Assembly: GCF_009730915.1 (NCBI RefSeq)
Contig: NC_052481.1
Span: forward strand, 22,208,233-22,272,232
Direction: 5' to 3'
Source of the DNA: Dioscorea cayenensis subsp. rotundata
Lineage: Eukaryota > Streptophyta > Magnoliopsida > Dioscoreales > Dioscoreaceae
DNA: 64,000 nt
Positions within the stretch are counted from its first letter, which is position 1, and the number at the start of each line of letters is the position of its first letter. A model generated the notes under the pieces. The model was not told where the DNA came from. It did not search any database and saw only the letters and a program-made list of their open reading frames with translations. A program made the translations under genes and the position numbers. Positions 35,383 to 46,688 of this stretch are shown in pieces.

Positions 35383-35781
35383 TGCCTTATTTGGATTGAC
35401 TTTTGGAAAACCCAGAGTGGTTTTTTATAAATTAAGCACTTTTGGGTTCAAAAAGTTGTTTAGACGGGCTTTTTCTGCAAAAAGCAAAAACTGTAAAAAA
35501 CTGAAAAACAGTTTTTTTCAAAGGCTAGTCATGACCAATTTCTGAAAAAAGCTGTTTTTTAGTTTATTTTTACAACTTCTGCTTCTAGTCATGACCAGCT
35601 TCTGAAAAAAAAACTGATTTTTAACTTATTTTTACAGCTTCTCCTTCTACAAAAAAGCCGATCCAAACACAAAATACAAAAAAGTGCTTAACTTACTCTG
35701 GAGAAGCACTTTTTTTAAGCAACTTCTACTAAACTGAAAAAAAAGAGCACTTTTTTGAGGAGCCGATTCAAACAAATAGGG
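35383..35781. mobile_element. Probable MITE with imperfect terminal inverted repeats
   Basis: The left end CCTTATTTGGATTGACTTTT resembles the complement of the right end (CCCTATTTGTTTGAATCGGCT), and AAGCACTTTT-type motifs recur in opposite orientation. Internally, CTAGTCATGACCA begins two adjacent copies of a roughly 60-base unit (about 35525 and 35585). There is no coding capacity and no clear TSD. It lies just beyond the PPR stop codon, possibly in the 3' UTR. Confidence 0.5.
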
Positions 35782-36666
35782 ACCTTAAGCTGTTTTTTTA
35801 AATAGCCGTTGCACATTGCGGAGAATTAAACAAATCAAACTTTAATACCATGCTAGATGTATAGTAAACATATTATTTGGACTGATTCAACCCAAAAATT
35901 TAAGCTGATTGGATGGAAAAAGTAACCAAGACTATTAGTTACTCTAACAATTTCTATCTTTTACTGAGCTGTTTTCTTAGCTTTGGCCTATGACTGTGGT
36001 ATACTGACACTTTCGGGATGCCGGAGAGTCTGATGGAAATTTGAAGCTAGGATTCAAGTTAAGCCATTAAAGCCATATCTTCCTGAAATTGTGGTTCCAA
36101 AGGTGGTCTGATGTTGTATTTTGATCATTTGATTATACTTTGCTAATCCAAATTTTCGTTTTTACAATTTTTTTTTGTTTTGATATATTTCCAGTGGAAT
36201 ACGAAATGATTTCACAAATCTGATAGTTCCACACCATGAGAACATGCTGGTAGTTGATCAAGCCAAGGATTTACATTATCTCCCTTTGCCAAAATAGATC
36301 TAATTGTAATTCTTTTGTGTTATTTTATTTTGTTTTATTTCATCATCATGCACACCATTTTATTTTCAACTTATTTGATTACTTTTGTTGGTGCAGTGTG
36401 ATTGATCAACATGTAATTCTCTTCCATCTTGCATCACTGTATTACACAATTAAAAGAATGCAAGGATGGACTTTATGATGGAAATTGGTAGGGGATTGAA
36501 CTTGGAACTTCTCAAAAGTGTTCATCTTTGAATCTACAACCTGGAACTTCTCAAAAGCCTTTTTGATCAATGACTTTGAGATTGATGCAATTGAGTATGT
36601 TCTAGTATCATCTTCATTTGTGCTATATTGTATTTCATGTTTGATTGTCACAGTGTCGTATTTATA

Positions 36667-36706
<40 letters not shown>

Positions 36707-36960
36707 TAAATACTTGTTATGGAGTGAATTCTAATTCTTGTGTCATATGTTCTCTTTTTATGGTCAAGTTTGTGGCTTTTATGAGATAAACCAAATTAAT
36801 GGGTATGACTTAAAACTAAACTGGATAAAATAACCGTGAGAAAATACTAAAATCTAAGAAAAACCCTTTGGTTATACAACTACTGCAATTTCCTAAATTT
36901 TGTTATAAAATCTAGGAAAAATTACTGTTCATCCATCGTAATTTTTCAAACTTCTCAAAA
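35782..36960. other. Intergenic DNA downstream of the PPR gene
   Basis: No gene is supported. GGAACTTCTCAAAAG occurs twice within 40 bases (about 36505 and 36543). An (ATT)n run lies at about 36668-36707. Part of this may be PPR 3' UTR. Confidence 0.5.
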
Positions 36961-38800
36961 ACCCCCTCCTATTTTTACACACCCCGGACAGCCCTTTCGT
37001 TAGTGTTTAACTTTCCTATTACCCCTCACTCGCTCACTCAAATGGGTCCATGTTGTGAAATCTCATTTTTGGCCTGAAAATGGTGGGAAAGGAAAGCTCC
37101 AAATCACATCACGTTCAACTTTTTTCAAGCGTCACTTTGGCTTCGATGGATCAATCGCCTAGGGAGTTGCATTACATCTTGTTGTTCTCCCTCATTTCTC
37201 CTCATTTGAGTTGTTCGACTTCAGCTCCACGGCTTGAATACTGAGTGAGAATCTCATTCGTTAGCTATCACTTGATCATTCAGCAGAGTTTATTACGGCA
37301 GTTTCATTTGTGGTAGTCCGCGTGAAGTTTTATCATACTCAAATATATAAATCGGTTTCTCCAACGTAGAAAATGAAGTTGATTTTCATCGGATTGGTCA
37401 AGTGCACTTCATCTTCAAATGAGTCGTAGTCGATTTTTATCTGTCGAGGCAGTAGCATGTGCCATCGTCGCCTCCGCTTGAAAAACGAGTTCATTTCGCT
37501 GTAAAGTTCTTCTTGCTTATGGTTATCTATTTGTATATTTTTAAATAATGTTTAACTATTTGCTATTATCCGCTTAAATATATTACTAATATGTTTAATA
37601 ATTGTCATATCCGCTTTAATACTGTCATCTCCGCTTAACATTATCTTTACATGTATAACTATTTCATATTAACGCTTAAATTCTCAAAAGTCTCGCAGAA
37701 ACGGTGATCTTTTTTTCGCTTTGATCTGAATCGTTGGCAGTGGCACGTGGCGTGTGGCAAAGAGTTAGAGTATCCCCGTGCATAAGAATTAATGACTGCA
37801 TTAATTCTATGCACGGTAATATAAATATCCCGAACACCCGCTCGCTGTCATCAACAATGCTCGGTCCACTCAGGCGCTTAATTTTTTCTCGGATATGAAG
37901 AGTCACCGCCTATGGACTTCACACCATAAATAACCAGGAAGAACCCTTCCCATGGACAACCACTCGCTCGTCGTCCCTCATCATCCTCCTCCTCCTCTCT
38001 CCTCCTCTTCCCGATGATATTCCCGAGTCAAACAAAGTCAATCTTATCTCGAAGGATGTTTCGTGAACCTCCTTCCTTATCTCGAGAATCAATCAGCCCG
38101 TAATCACGCTAACAGTTAAACTATCTTTTTCTCGCCTCAAGCCGAAAATGCTCGTGATAATCGCCTCGAACGCAGAGGATTCTCCAAATGTGGACGACGG
38201 GCAAGCAATTGCTGAGCCTTTTCGACTTGGGTAAGAAAAGAAAGTTTTCACGTATTGCGTGATCATGGAGGATTCTCTAGAGGAGGGAGGTCGTGAAACA
38301 TCCTTTTAAGACGGGTTGATATTTTATCACTCGAGACTTTTTTGTTACCGCTTAAGAACATTACGTCAGCTAGTACAACTATGTACGCTCGTGTTTAACT
38401 ATCAGATCTTCGCTTAAGTCCCACTCACGACACATTGATTAATAGTCGCTTTTCATGAATGTGTTTGTTTAACCTTTTTTAATGTTAGTACGCTAGTGCT
38501 AGTTCAAGTCGATGCGCATGTTATGCAAACCGCTGTGAGCATCTCGAATGTACTGCACACTTGTTTTCGTCTATACGAGGGTCGAGTCGTGAGTGTCCAA
38601 AGTCCGAGAAGACGTTGTAAATGTTGTAAATGTTTTGTAAATGTTTTTGTAAATGAAAATGAAAACGAATGTCTTTATTTGAATGTGAAACTTCGAAATT
38701 TAAATGCAGACCTAGTAAAAACAATGGGAAACAAAAAGAACGCCATTGTAAAACAATAGAAAAAAAGTTAAACAATACTCAAGTTACTCTTTTAAACAAT
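36961..38800 (+). pseudogene. Internally deleted second copy of the MULE transposase gene
   Basis: Bases 37330-37520 (GTGCACTTCATCTTCAAATG, GTAGTCGATTTTTATCTGTCG, GTGCCATCGTCGCCTCCGC) closely follow the N-terminal part of the better MULE copy at about 39565-39660. Near 38496 the text TTCAAGTCGATGCGCATGTTAT matches the late exon of the other copy at 41340 (TTCAAGTTGATGCGCATGTTAT). The transposase core is missing between them. No intact frame remains. Confidence 0.5.
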
Positions 38801-39339
38801 GACAACGGTGTTTAAGAAAAATACGTAAAGATGTTTAAACAAAATGACTCAGAGGTACCCATCTTCAACGCTGATGTCAGTGAAAGTCATTCAATTTAAA
38901 ACAATAACATATATTTTTAAATAGCTTAAGTCACTATATTTAAACGCTTTTACGTATTATTTACATGATATAGACTTTTATTTAAACCGTAATCGTTATG
39001 TTAAACACTATATGTATCTGCTTTAAACATAAAAACTCGACGCTTAAAACAGACACTCATGTCGAGCGACGACAATACGTCTTCATCGCGACAGCTGGCA
39101 TATATTTTTTTCCCTTTTTGCCCTTCGATGGAGGGGAAAAATACCGCCCAATCACATCACTGCTCTAGTCTAACCTCTATGCACTTTTTTGTCTTCATCG
39201 CGATGATGATATATATATATGCACTTTTTTTGTTTGCCTATCTGACTGCTGTTTGTTGTTTACATCTTCTTCTTCTTCTTCTTCTTCTTCTTCGGCACTT
39301 TTTTGTTCTTCATTTCATTTTGGTTTGTACTGATTTGGT

Positions 39340-41905
39340 TTTCGGCCGATATATTATGGAGAGTTTTTGTGGTATTGCTAGATTCAACGGGGAGGGAAGA
39401 GTGCTAATGTTCACTGCCTCGACTTTCTGGGAGTTGGTGTTAATCGAGATATGTGAGCGATGGGGTCTCAAGTTTCTCTTGTCGTGGTTAAGTTCATCAC
39501 ACCGTATGGATATAAAACGGTTTGCCCAATAGAAAACGATGTTGACTTTCCAAACTGATGTGTCACGTGCACTCCATCTTCAAATGTGCTGTAGTTGATC
39601 TTGTCGTCGAGACAGATAATGTGCCATTGCTGCATCCTAATGAAAACGAGTTTTACTCGTTATAAGTTCCTTCTCTTTTAATTGTTCCAGTTGTCTGGGG
39701 TCATTAGTGTTTAAATATGTCCGTCACTAGTTAACATCTTGTACTAGTCGTTTACGTTATTAGTTAACTGCTTAAGTATTTAATTTAACGTTTAAATATT
39801 GTCATTATCACTTAAACATTATATTCTCCGCTTAACATATTGATCTTTTTCATTCGATCAAGTGTTGGCGTGGAATCTGATTCTCGCGAAAGTGCTCCCT
39901 GCTCATCCCCATGGTGACCCCGACGCGTGGGATGTCTTCCTTCCTCGCCGATCATTCTCGCGTCGTCGCTGGATATTGGACAACGCTTTTGACTGGGTGT
40001 CTAACATTTCGTGGATGTACTTTCGAAAATCATGCAATCAAAAAGGAATTTTGACTTCAAATTCATAAAGAACTAAAAAAACATCGAGCGATCGTGGAAT
40101 GCGTCACGATGGTTGTCACTGGCGCCTTCATGCATCAAAAGAGTATAACAAAAATACTTTCGTAATCAAGACAATCAACCCGCTCACACACTTATGTGGT
40201 GGCATAGGTTCGAGCGTCACATCCGAAAGCGCCCAAAAATGGGTTAGCGCACGAGTGATTCGAAGCTCAAGGACCGCCCCTTGTACAAGGCCATCGACAT
40301 TCGGAGGACATGTTGCGGGAACATGGTGTCCACATACCATACAAGCAGTGCTTGGTTGGGAAAAGAGCATGCCCGGGTGGTCCTCGACGGCAGCTGACAT
40401 CTCCAGCTACGATCGCTTGCTTTTGGTATGTGGATAAGGTGGTCGAGACAAATCCCGAGCAGCTGGCGATCGTGGAAAGAGACTGTGATCGCTTTTAAAC
40501 GTGCATTCTTTTCTTTCAAAAGCGTGTATTGTGGGATTCAAGAGGGCTTGCAGTCACGCTGCTTTCTCGATGGTACCCACCTCCTTGAAAAATATCGGGT
40601 ACACCACTCGCGCCACAGTGAAAGATGGAAACAATGGTTTTTTTCCACGCCGCTTTCGGTATAGTCGATAACGAGACCGACGCCAATTGGACTTGGTTCA
40701 TATCTAAGTTAGGCGATGCTTTATACGAGGATGGAGATTATCATGAGATAATTACCTTCGTGCTCGGACGAGTCCAAGGGCCTTGTGAGCGCAATTGCGA
40801 GAGTCTTCCCTTCTTCGCCACATGCATACCGCCTTCGACATTTGGAGGCCAATTTTATGAAAGCCAATGTCGACTTGGGAAGGCATTGAGGGAGGAGTGC
40901 TGGTCTATATGCTTCCGCGATTGCGTGGGCATCCACGGCTAAAGATTTCGATGATACCGTGAATGAACCGCAGCCACATCACCCAAGCTCATCACCGTTG
41001 ATTAATAAATCGGATATGGCACATTGGTCGAATTATCTGCTCGGAGGTGATCGTTGGGGTGAGATGTATTCAAACGTCAGTGAGTCGCTCAATGCTTGAT
41101 CAAGGAAGCTCGCCATTTACCGCATGACGAAAATGGTCGACTCCATAAGGTCTCATGAATGTTGGTTTTACACTTAACATTTAGTGTTACCCTTTAAACA
41201 TTCTCAATCTTTTGTTTAATTACACTTGTCTCGACTTTTAAATATTAATCCTTTTCGTTTAAATATTTACAATAATGTTTAAACATGTTTACGTAATTAT
41301 TTAACCATCATCGCTCTTTGTTTAACCTTATTTGCCAGGTTCAAGTTGATGCGCATGTTATGTAAATCCCGGCGTGAGCAAGCTTTAACAAATGGGAGAC
41401 CCTACTTATGCCCGCATATACATTCAAGGTAGAGATCATTGTTGAGGACACCGAAATCTTCGTGTTGGTCGCTGTGTCGATGATCGCTACGGGTCGATCG
41501 ACTGCAGCAAAGAACTCTAGAGATCTCGCCATCGTAACTTGTTCATGTCGAAGGTGGCAAGTTTATGGTATCCCTTGCAAACACGCTATAGCCGCAATAA
41601 TGCGCATGCACACCAACGTACATCGATTTATTAGCGGGTACTTCACCGCCGATAATTACAAATCGGCGACAAGGAAGCTATATTCTCCCATACCCGACGA
41701 TGATAGGCCTTCGACGGAAATCGTGAGCTTCGCTATGACGACCGCTGACGAGAAGGCAGCCCGGGCGGCCTAGACGAAAGAGGATCGAGTCGCAAGCGTT
41801 TGATGTCCGCGAGTTACATTGCAGCCGCTGCCATGGATCCGGTCACAATCGACGATCTTGCAATGAAACCGTCACCGACTAGGCATTGTAAATAAGCTCG
41901 ACTGC
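39340..41905 (+). pseudogene. Mutator-like (MuDR-type) transposase, frameshifted
   Basis: The pieces fall in the family order. First is an N-terminal segment from ATGGAGAGTTTTTGTGGT (39356). Next is a MuDR DNA-binding-like part (40099 on: CHWRLHASKEYNKNTFVIKT, HLCGG, QKWVSARVI). The DDE core starts with FLDGTHLL (first Asp) near 40568 and FGIVDNETDANWTWFISKL, then SDESKGLVSAIARVFPSSPH (second Asp) in a shifted frame, and SNVSESLNA (Glu) near 41080. A SWIM zinc finger CSCRRWQVYGIPCKH lies at about 41549-41593, and a final CCHC knuckle CSRCHGSGHNRRSC after another frameshift. At least four frame changes and a TGA after SLNA kill it. The usual Cys in the Y-C-L-R-H motif is Arg here. An intron-like TTTAAA-rich stretch (about 41150-41339) interrupts the exon. 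Confidence 0.82.
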
Positions 41906-42269
41906 ATGACGTGGAAACATTGTGTATTGATGGGCAACTTTCCATATTTAAACTCTTACTTTACAACGAATTGAATGTATTTAAACAGAGACATTGTTAT
42001 TTTTAAACGGATACACTCGTAATTTGAAATATTTCAACTCGATGTTTAAACGATATATGGTATATTTAAACAATGAAACGGAAATGTACACAATTACAAC
42101 GTAAATTAAACAATGAAATGAAACCGAATGGAATTTAACCTCGCCTTTACAATTGAAAAACAAACAAAATTTACATTGAGATATACAAGTCATGTTATTC
42201 TAAAACGAAAACAATGAATTGAATGTCCATGTTTACATTCGAAAACAAAATTGACATTGAGATATACAA

Positions 42270-45200
42270 GACATGTTCTTCGGGTCACAAAATCTTAACC
42301 CGCTTAGTGACGACCCCCTTTGTCATGGACGCCGGGACCGCCTCCCTCCTCAAAGTATGCGGGTAACATATCTTAATCTGAGGTAAGGAACGCCCTCGTC
42401 TGCTGTAGTCAGAATCTCTCACCCTCAAAGTAATCGCTCGATAAACCGCGACTGACGTAGACTGCGCAATCGACGCTTCCTTGTTTCCGGCGGGTTTCCG
42501 TGTCGCGACGAGTGGGTACTTTGTCGTCGCCGATCACGAACTCCATATCGACACAATTGTCGAATAGATTCCTACTGCCGAGATATGCAAGTTGAGATTA
42601 GAATACCGATTAAATACCAAACACTATTAATCGGACATACTAAAGAACTTACCATGTCCAATCTGGCCTTTATCGTCACTTCGGACATGAAGAATAATGC
42701 CTGTATTCTTGTTTATCATTGTCGAGGACTGACGATACGAAGTGGCTCATTCATGATTATCTGGGAGGGATGACAAAATTTGAACTCGTCAAGGTCACTG
42801 ACAAAGATCCCCGACTATAGCCATAATTGTTTTCATGCATCGTCCTCGCTTTGACATAAAAAGCTGCAAGCGGTTCCGGTGACGGAGGCTGCCTCGTAAG
42901 GATATGGCTCTTTGCTCACTGACTTTTGTATAATGCATACTGAAACTGTCCCATCACATCATCTCGGACCATCTCCTTTCCCCCTCAAGCGGTGATAGTA
43001 CAATTTGTCCCGTGTGGAAGCGACAGCATCATTCTTCCACACGATGCAGGCTCGAGGTTAAACGATAACATATATAATAAGACTCATATTGTAAATGTTT
43101 AAATGATATTATCAATTGTTAAATGATATTATATATAATTAAACGTTAAGTATGAAAACTTAAATGATAACATAAAGACATTAAACACCATTAGAAAAAT
43201 CGTTAAACACTATAATAAAAACTTTAAATACTATCATAAAAACTTAAGACTTACTCAGTCCATAGAGCAGCTTGAGGAAGATCCTCATCAACTCCCCGCC
43301 ATATTTGTTAAGACGAGAGCAGCCAACCCATGGGAAATAAAAGCTTTTGTCGAGCCCCGTCGTCCCACTGCTGATCGGCCTCTGATCATCTCTCTCCTGC
43401 CGGCTCGGTGGTCTTCATGGGCACCGCTGCACCTTCACGTGTACAGAGACCCATGCGAACGATCTTCCTTCGATGCGAGGACGATCATGACGACGATCAA
43501 CTCATGGACACATCCCTACATGGTTGTTCTTGTTGTGGGATTGTGCCTCGGCTTCGATGCGGTGGGATGACGGGCACAACGCCAACACAGGATACATCCT
43601 TACATGGTCAGTATTTGTGGTGGGATCCGTCTCGCAACGCGTCTGCATGCACCACGCCACGGCAACAGATTCAACGATCTTCTCAACCGCGTGGCCACGA
43701 CGATGATCACTCGGGAGACACACCCTTTAGCTCCTTGTTCTGATCCGCAAGGATTGCGTCCATCTTGACTGCCCTCATCTCTAAATCGGGTCTCCACCGG
43801 TCCATCGATTCATTAAGAGAGAGTCGACTGACCTTCTCAACCACAGCGTAACGGCCACATCACTCGAGCGATGTCCTCCACTCATCATGGCCATGTCATC
43901 AACGGCGAGCAACCTCAGTGAATAAAGATCGCGCCGCGCGAGTGGTGTTGGTATTGTTTCATCGTTAGTCGGCGCGGAGACGAGGCAGATTGTTCTCCTC
44001 TTCGCAAGTCTCTCGATGTGGCGCGTCCCGGACGACTCTTCCCGATGATGTCGTCGATCACAAATTCGACGCCCTGCGCTCGTCCCGTGCAGTTCAGCTT
44101 TGAGGGATGACGCGACTTGTGCAGCGAACGTCGCTCTCACGCTCAACACGAGCGACGAGTCGAGGAAAACTTCGGTCATCAATATCTCGCACGCTCGCAT
44201 AAGAGTTGCGGTGACATCTTCGCTTAATGTCGCCGGCTACCGCCACCACGGAGGTCATGGTCGGGGCCGCCACAATCGGGGACCCGCCATCTGTCGTGTA
44301 GGAGGGTTGTTGCAATCGCCCACGGGTGCTGGGGGAGGGCTCTCGGGCTCGAGGATCATAGGGCTGCGTGGTGGTCGGAAGTAGGAGAACCGCCGAGCGC
44401 GCAGCGATCAGAGGTCGCCTCTCATCCCGGCCTTCGAGCAAAGTGGTTCCGGGAGCTAAATAGCATCCATCCGTCGTTGGCCCCAATAAATATTTCTTCT
44501 TCAAAGATTCGCTGAACCGACTCGAGAAACTAACATATGTAAACCAAAACGAACGTATAAATCATTCATTTTAAAATGCAGAAAACTATATTTAAACATG
44601 CATTGGTTATATATTTAAAGCGTTATAGAATATATTTAAACAGGAGAACAAAAATATTTAAACCATGATGAATAAGATTTTAAGCTGTAAATACTAAGTT
44701 AAACACTAAATAATATGCTTAAACATTAAAGACTTATGTTAAACATCGTCCATGATTTATTACCTCTTTTCCCATCGAAAGCGACTGTAAGTCGAGCTTT
44801 CTACCGGTCGCTTGCTTCCGTAAGTACTTTCACCAGAAGCACAAAGATCCTTGGATCTCGCTAAAGCGGACTTTCTTCCCGCTCCGGCCACCAGAAACCA
44901 GACGTTAAGCGACCGAGCAACCCTTTAATCGACCCCGGTCGTGGTTTCTCTCTTCCCACAGATCTATCTGCACGCGATCTGCTGGGGAATATCCTCCATA
45001 AGCCACTTGTGCGCCTCGCCCGCGCCGCCAGACGCTCTCATGGTCGCAGATCATCGACGTAATCAACGATCCACTTTGAATCCCGAGCATGATGTATTGG
45101 AAGAGGACCTGCACTCCACGAGGTACACCATCGTGAGTTTCGACAAAATTATCTTCTTCTCCGTCAACAAGCTGCACCGCAGTGCCTCGACGGAGTCCTG

Positions 45201-45540
45201 CGTGGCTCCCTCGAGGGTTTGACAACACCGCCCTTCAACCGAGCCGGGTCTTCTTTCTTGCGAAAGACGACCGGCCGCCATCGCAACACGGACTCGAAGA
45301 ACCAGGGCCACATCCTCGAGGCCTCGAAACTCAAGCAGTTTTCCCGATCCCCGAATTTATCGGGCGCGACCATCGCATCTTTCGCAAAAAGAGAATCAAG
45401 AAGGCCCTCTTTGGTATATAGCTCCAAATTTCAGTTAACTGCCCGCAGAACGAATGTCCTCTCAATAATCTCCTCAGTGTCGAGGGGTCATGTTATCTTT
45501 CAATTCACCATAGGTCTCCGCACAACCGGCGTCAAATAGC
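42270..45540 (-). pseudogene. Degenerate Ulp1 (C48) protease-like gene carried by the MULE
   Basis: On the minus strand near 42690-42760 is HFVSSVLDNDKQEYRHYSSC, which fits the catalytic His region of Ulp1-type SUMO proteases. Near 42440-42560 is KQGSVDCAVYVSRG, which fits the Gln...Asp-Cys active-site motif, followed by YFEGERF and a stop. Further upstream on the same strand (43.3-45.5 kb) GC-rich coding-like segments are separated by TTTAAA-rich spacers, but I recognise no domain in them. Some plant MULE families (for example Kaonashi elements) are known to carry Ulp1-like genes. The gene converges with the transposase. Many stops and frame changes are present. Confidence 0.5.
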
Positions 45541-45688
45541 ACCGCTCCATTAACTAGGTTGGACCGCCATAATCACAAGCCTCCATACAATAACAACACA
45601 TTCAACATGCAGTATTGACAAAAGTTTAAGTGGAAATATAAGGTTTTAAACGGTAACCCCGCGTTATTAAACAGAGATATCAAATGTT

Positions 45689-46688
45689 NNNNNNNNNNNN
45701 NNNNNNNNNNNNNNNNNNNNNNNNNNNNNNNNNNNNNNNNNNNNNNNNNNNNNNNNNNNNNNNNNNNNNNNNNNNNNNNNNNNNNNNNNNNNNNNNNNNN
45801 NNNNNNNNNNNNNNNNNNNNNNNNNNNNNNNNNNNNNNNNNNNNNNNNNNNNNNNNNNNNNNNNNNNNNNNNNNNNNNNNNNNNNNNNNNNNNNNNNNNN
45901 NNNNNNNNNNNNNNNNNNNNNNNNNNNNNNNNNNNNNNNNNNNNNNNNNNNNNNNNNNNNNNNNNNNNNNNNNNNNNNNNNNNNNNNNNNNNNNNNNNNN
46001 NNNNNNNNNNNNNNNNNNNNNNNNNNNNNNNNNNNNNNNNNNNNNNNNNNNNNNNNNNNNNNNNNNNNNNNNNNNNNNNNNNNNNNNNNNNNNNNNNNNN
46101 NNNNNNNNNNNNNNNNNNNNNNNNNNNNNNNNNNNNNNNNNNNNNNNNNNNNNNNNNNNNNNNNNNNNNNNNNNNNNNNNNNNNNNNNNNNNNNNNNNNN
46201 NNNNNNNNNNNNNNNNNNNNNNNNNNNNNNNNNNNNNNNNNNNNNNNNNNNNNNNNNNNNNNNNNNNNNNNNNNNNNNNNNNNNNNNNNNNNNNNNNNNN
46301 NNNNNNNNNNNNNNNNNNNNNNNNNNNNNNNNNNNNNNNNNNNNNNNNNNNNNNNNNNNNNNNNNNNNNNNNNNNNNNNNNNNNNNNNNNNNNNNNNNNN
46401 NNNNNNNNNNNNNNNNNNNNNNNNNNNNNNNNNNNNNNNNNNNNNNNNNNNNNNNNNNNNNNNNNNNNNNNNNNNNNNNNNNNNNNNNNNNNNNNNNNNN
46501 NNNNNNNNNNNNNNNNNNNNNNNNNNNNNNNNNNNNNNNNNNNNNNNNNNNNNNNNNNNNNNNNNNNNNNNNNNNNNNNNNNNNNNNNNNNNNNNNNNNN
46601 NNNNNNNNNNNNNNNNNNNNNNNNNNNNNNNNNNNNNNNNNNNNNNNNNNNNNNNNNNNNNNNNNNNNNNNNNNNNNNNNNNNNNNNN
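45689..46688. other. Assembly gap of 1000 N
   Basis: Exactly 1000 undetermined bases, a conventional placeholder size. It follows the TTTAAA-rich MULE sequence, so the right end of that element is not available. The open frame that seems to span it is meaningless. Confidence 0.99.

Larger units (their letters stand above)
37520..45688. repeat. Recurring blocks rich in TTTAAA/TTAAAC motifs within the MULE region
   Basis: In six or more blocks (about 37540-37680, 38790-39060, 39700-39850, 41165-41335, 41945-42125, 43060-43250, 44560-44760 and 45600-45688) short motifs such as GTTTAAAC, GCTTAAAC, CGCTTAA and GTTTAAAT recur about every 15-30 bases. They alternate with GC-richer coding-like segments, so they look like introns or spacers of the element. 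The motif is rare elsewhere in the window. Confidence 0.7.

Noticed and set aside
39059..39532. 157-codon frame with hydrophobic stretches, apparently a membrane protein
   Set aside because: It combines a CTT microsatellite read as leucines with the start of the MULE transposase region; no independent gene is supported.
43408..45539. Many overlapping frames on both strands at 43-45.5 kb, some Arg-rich
   Set aside because: They reflect GC-rich decayed MULE coding sequence; none is a complete protein and they contradict each other.
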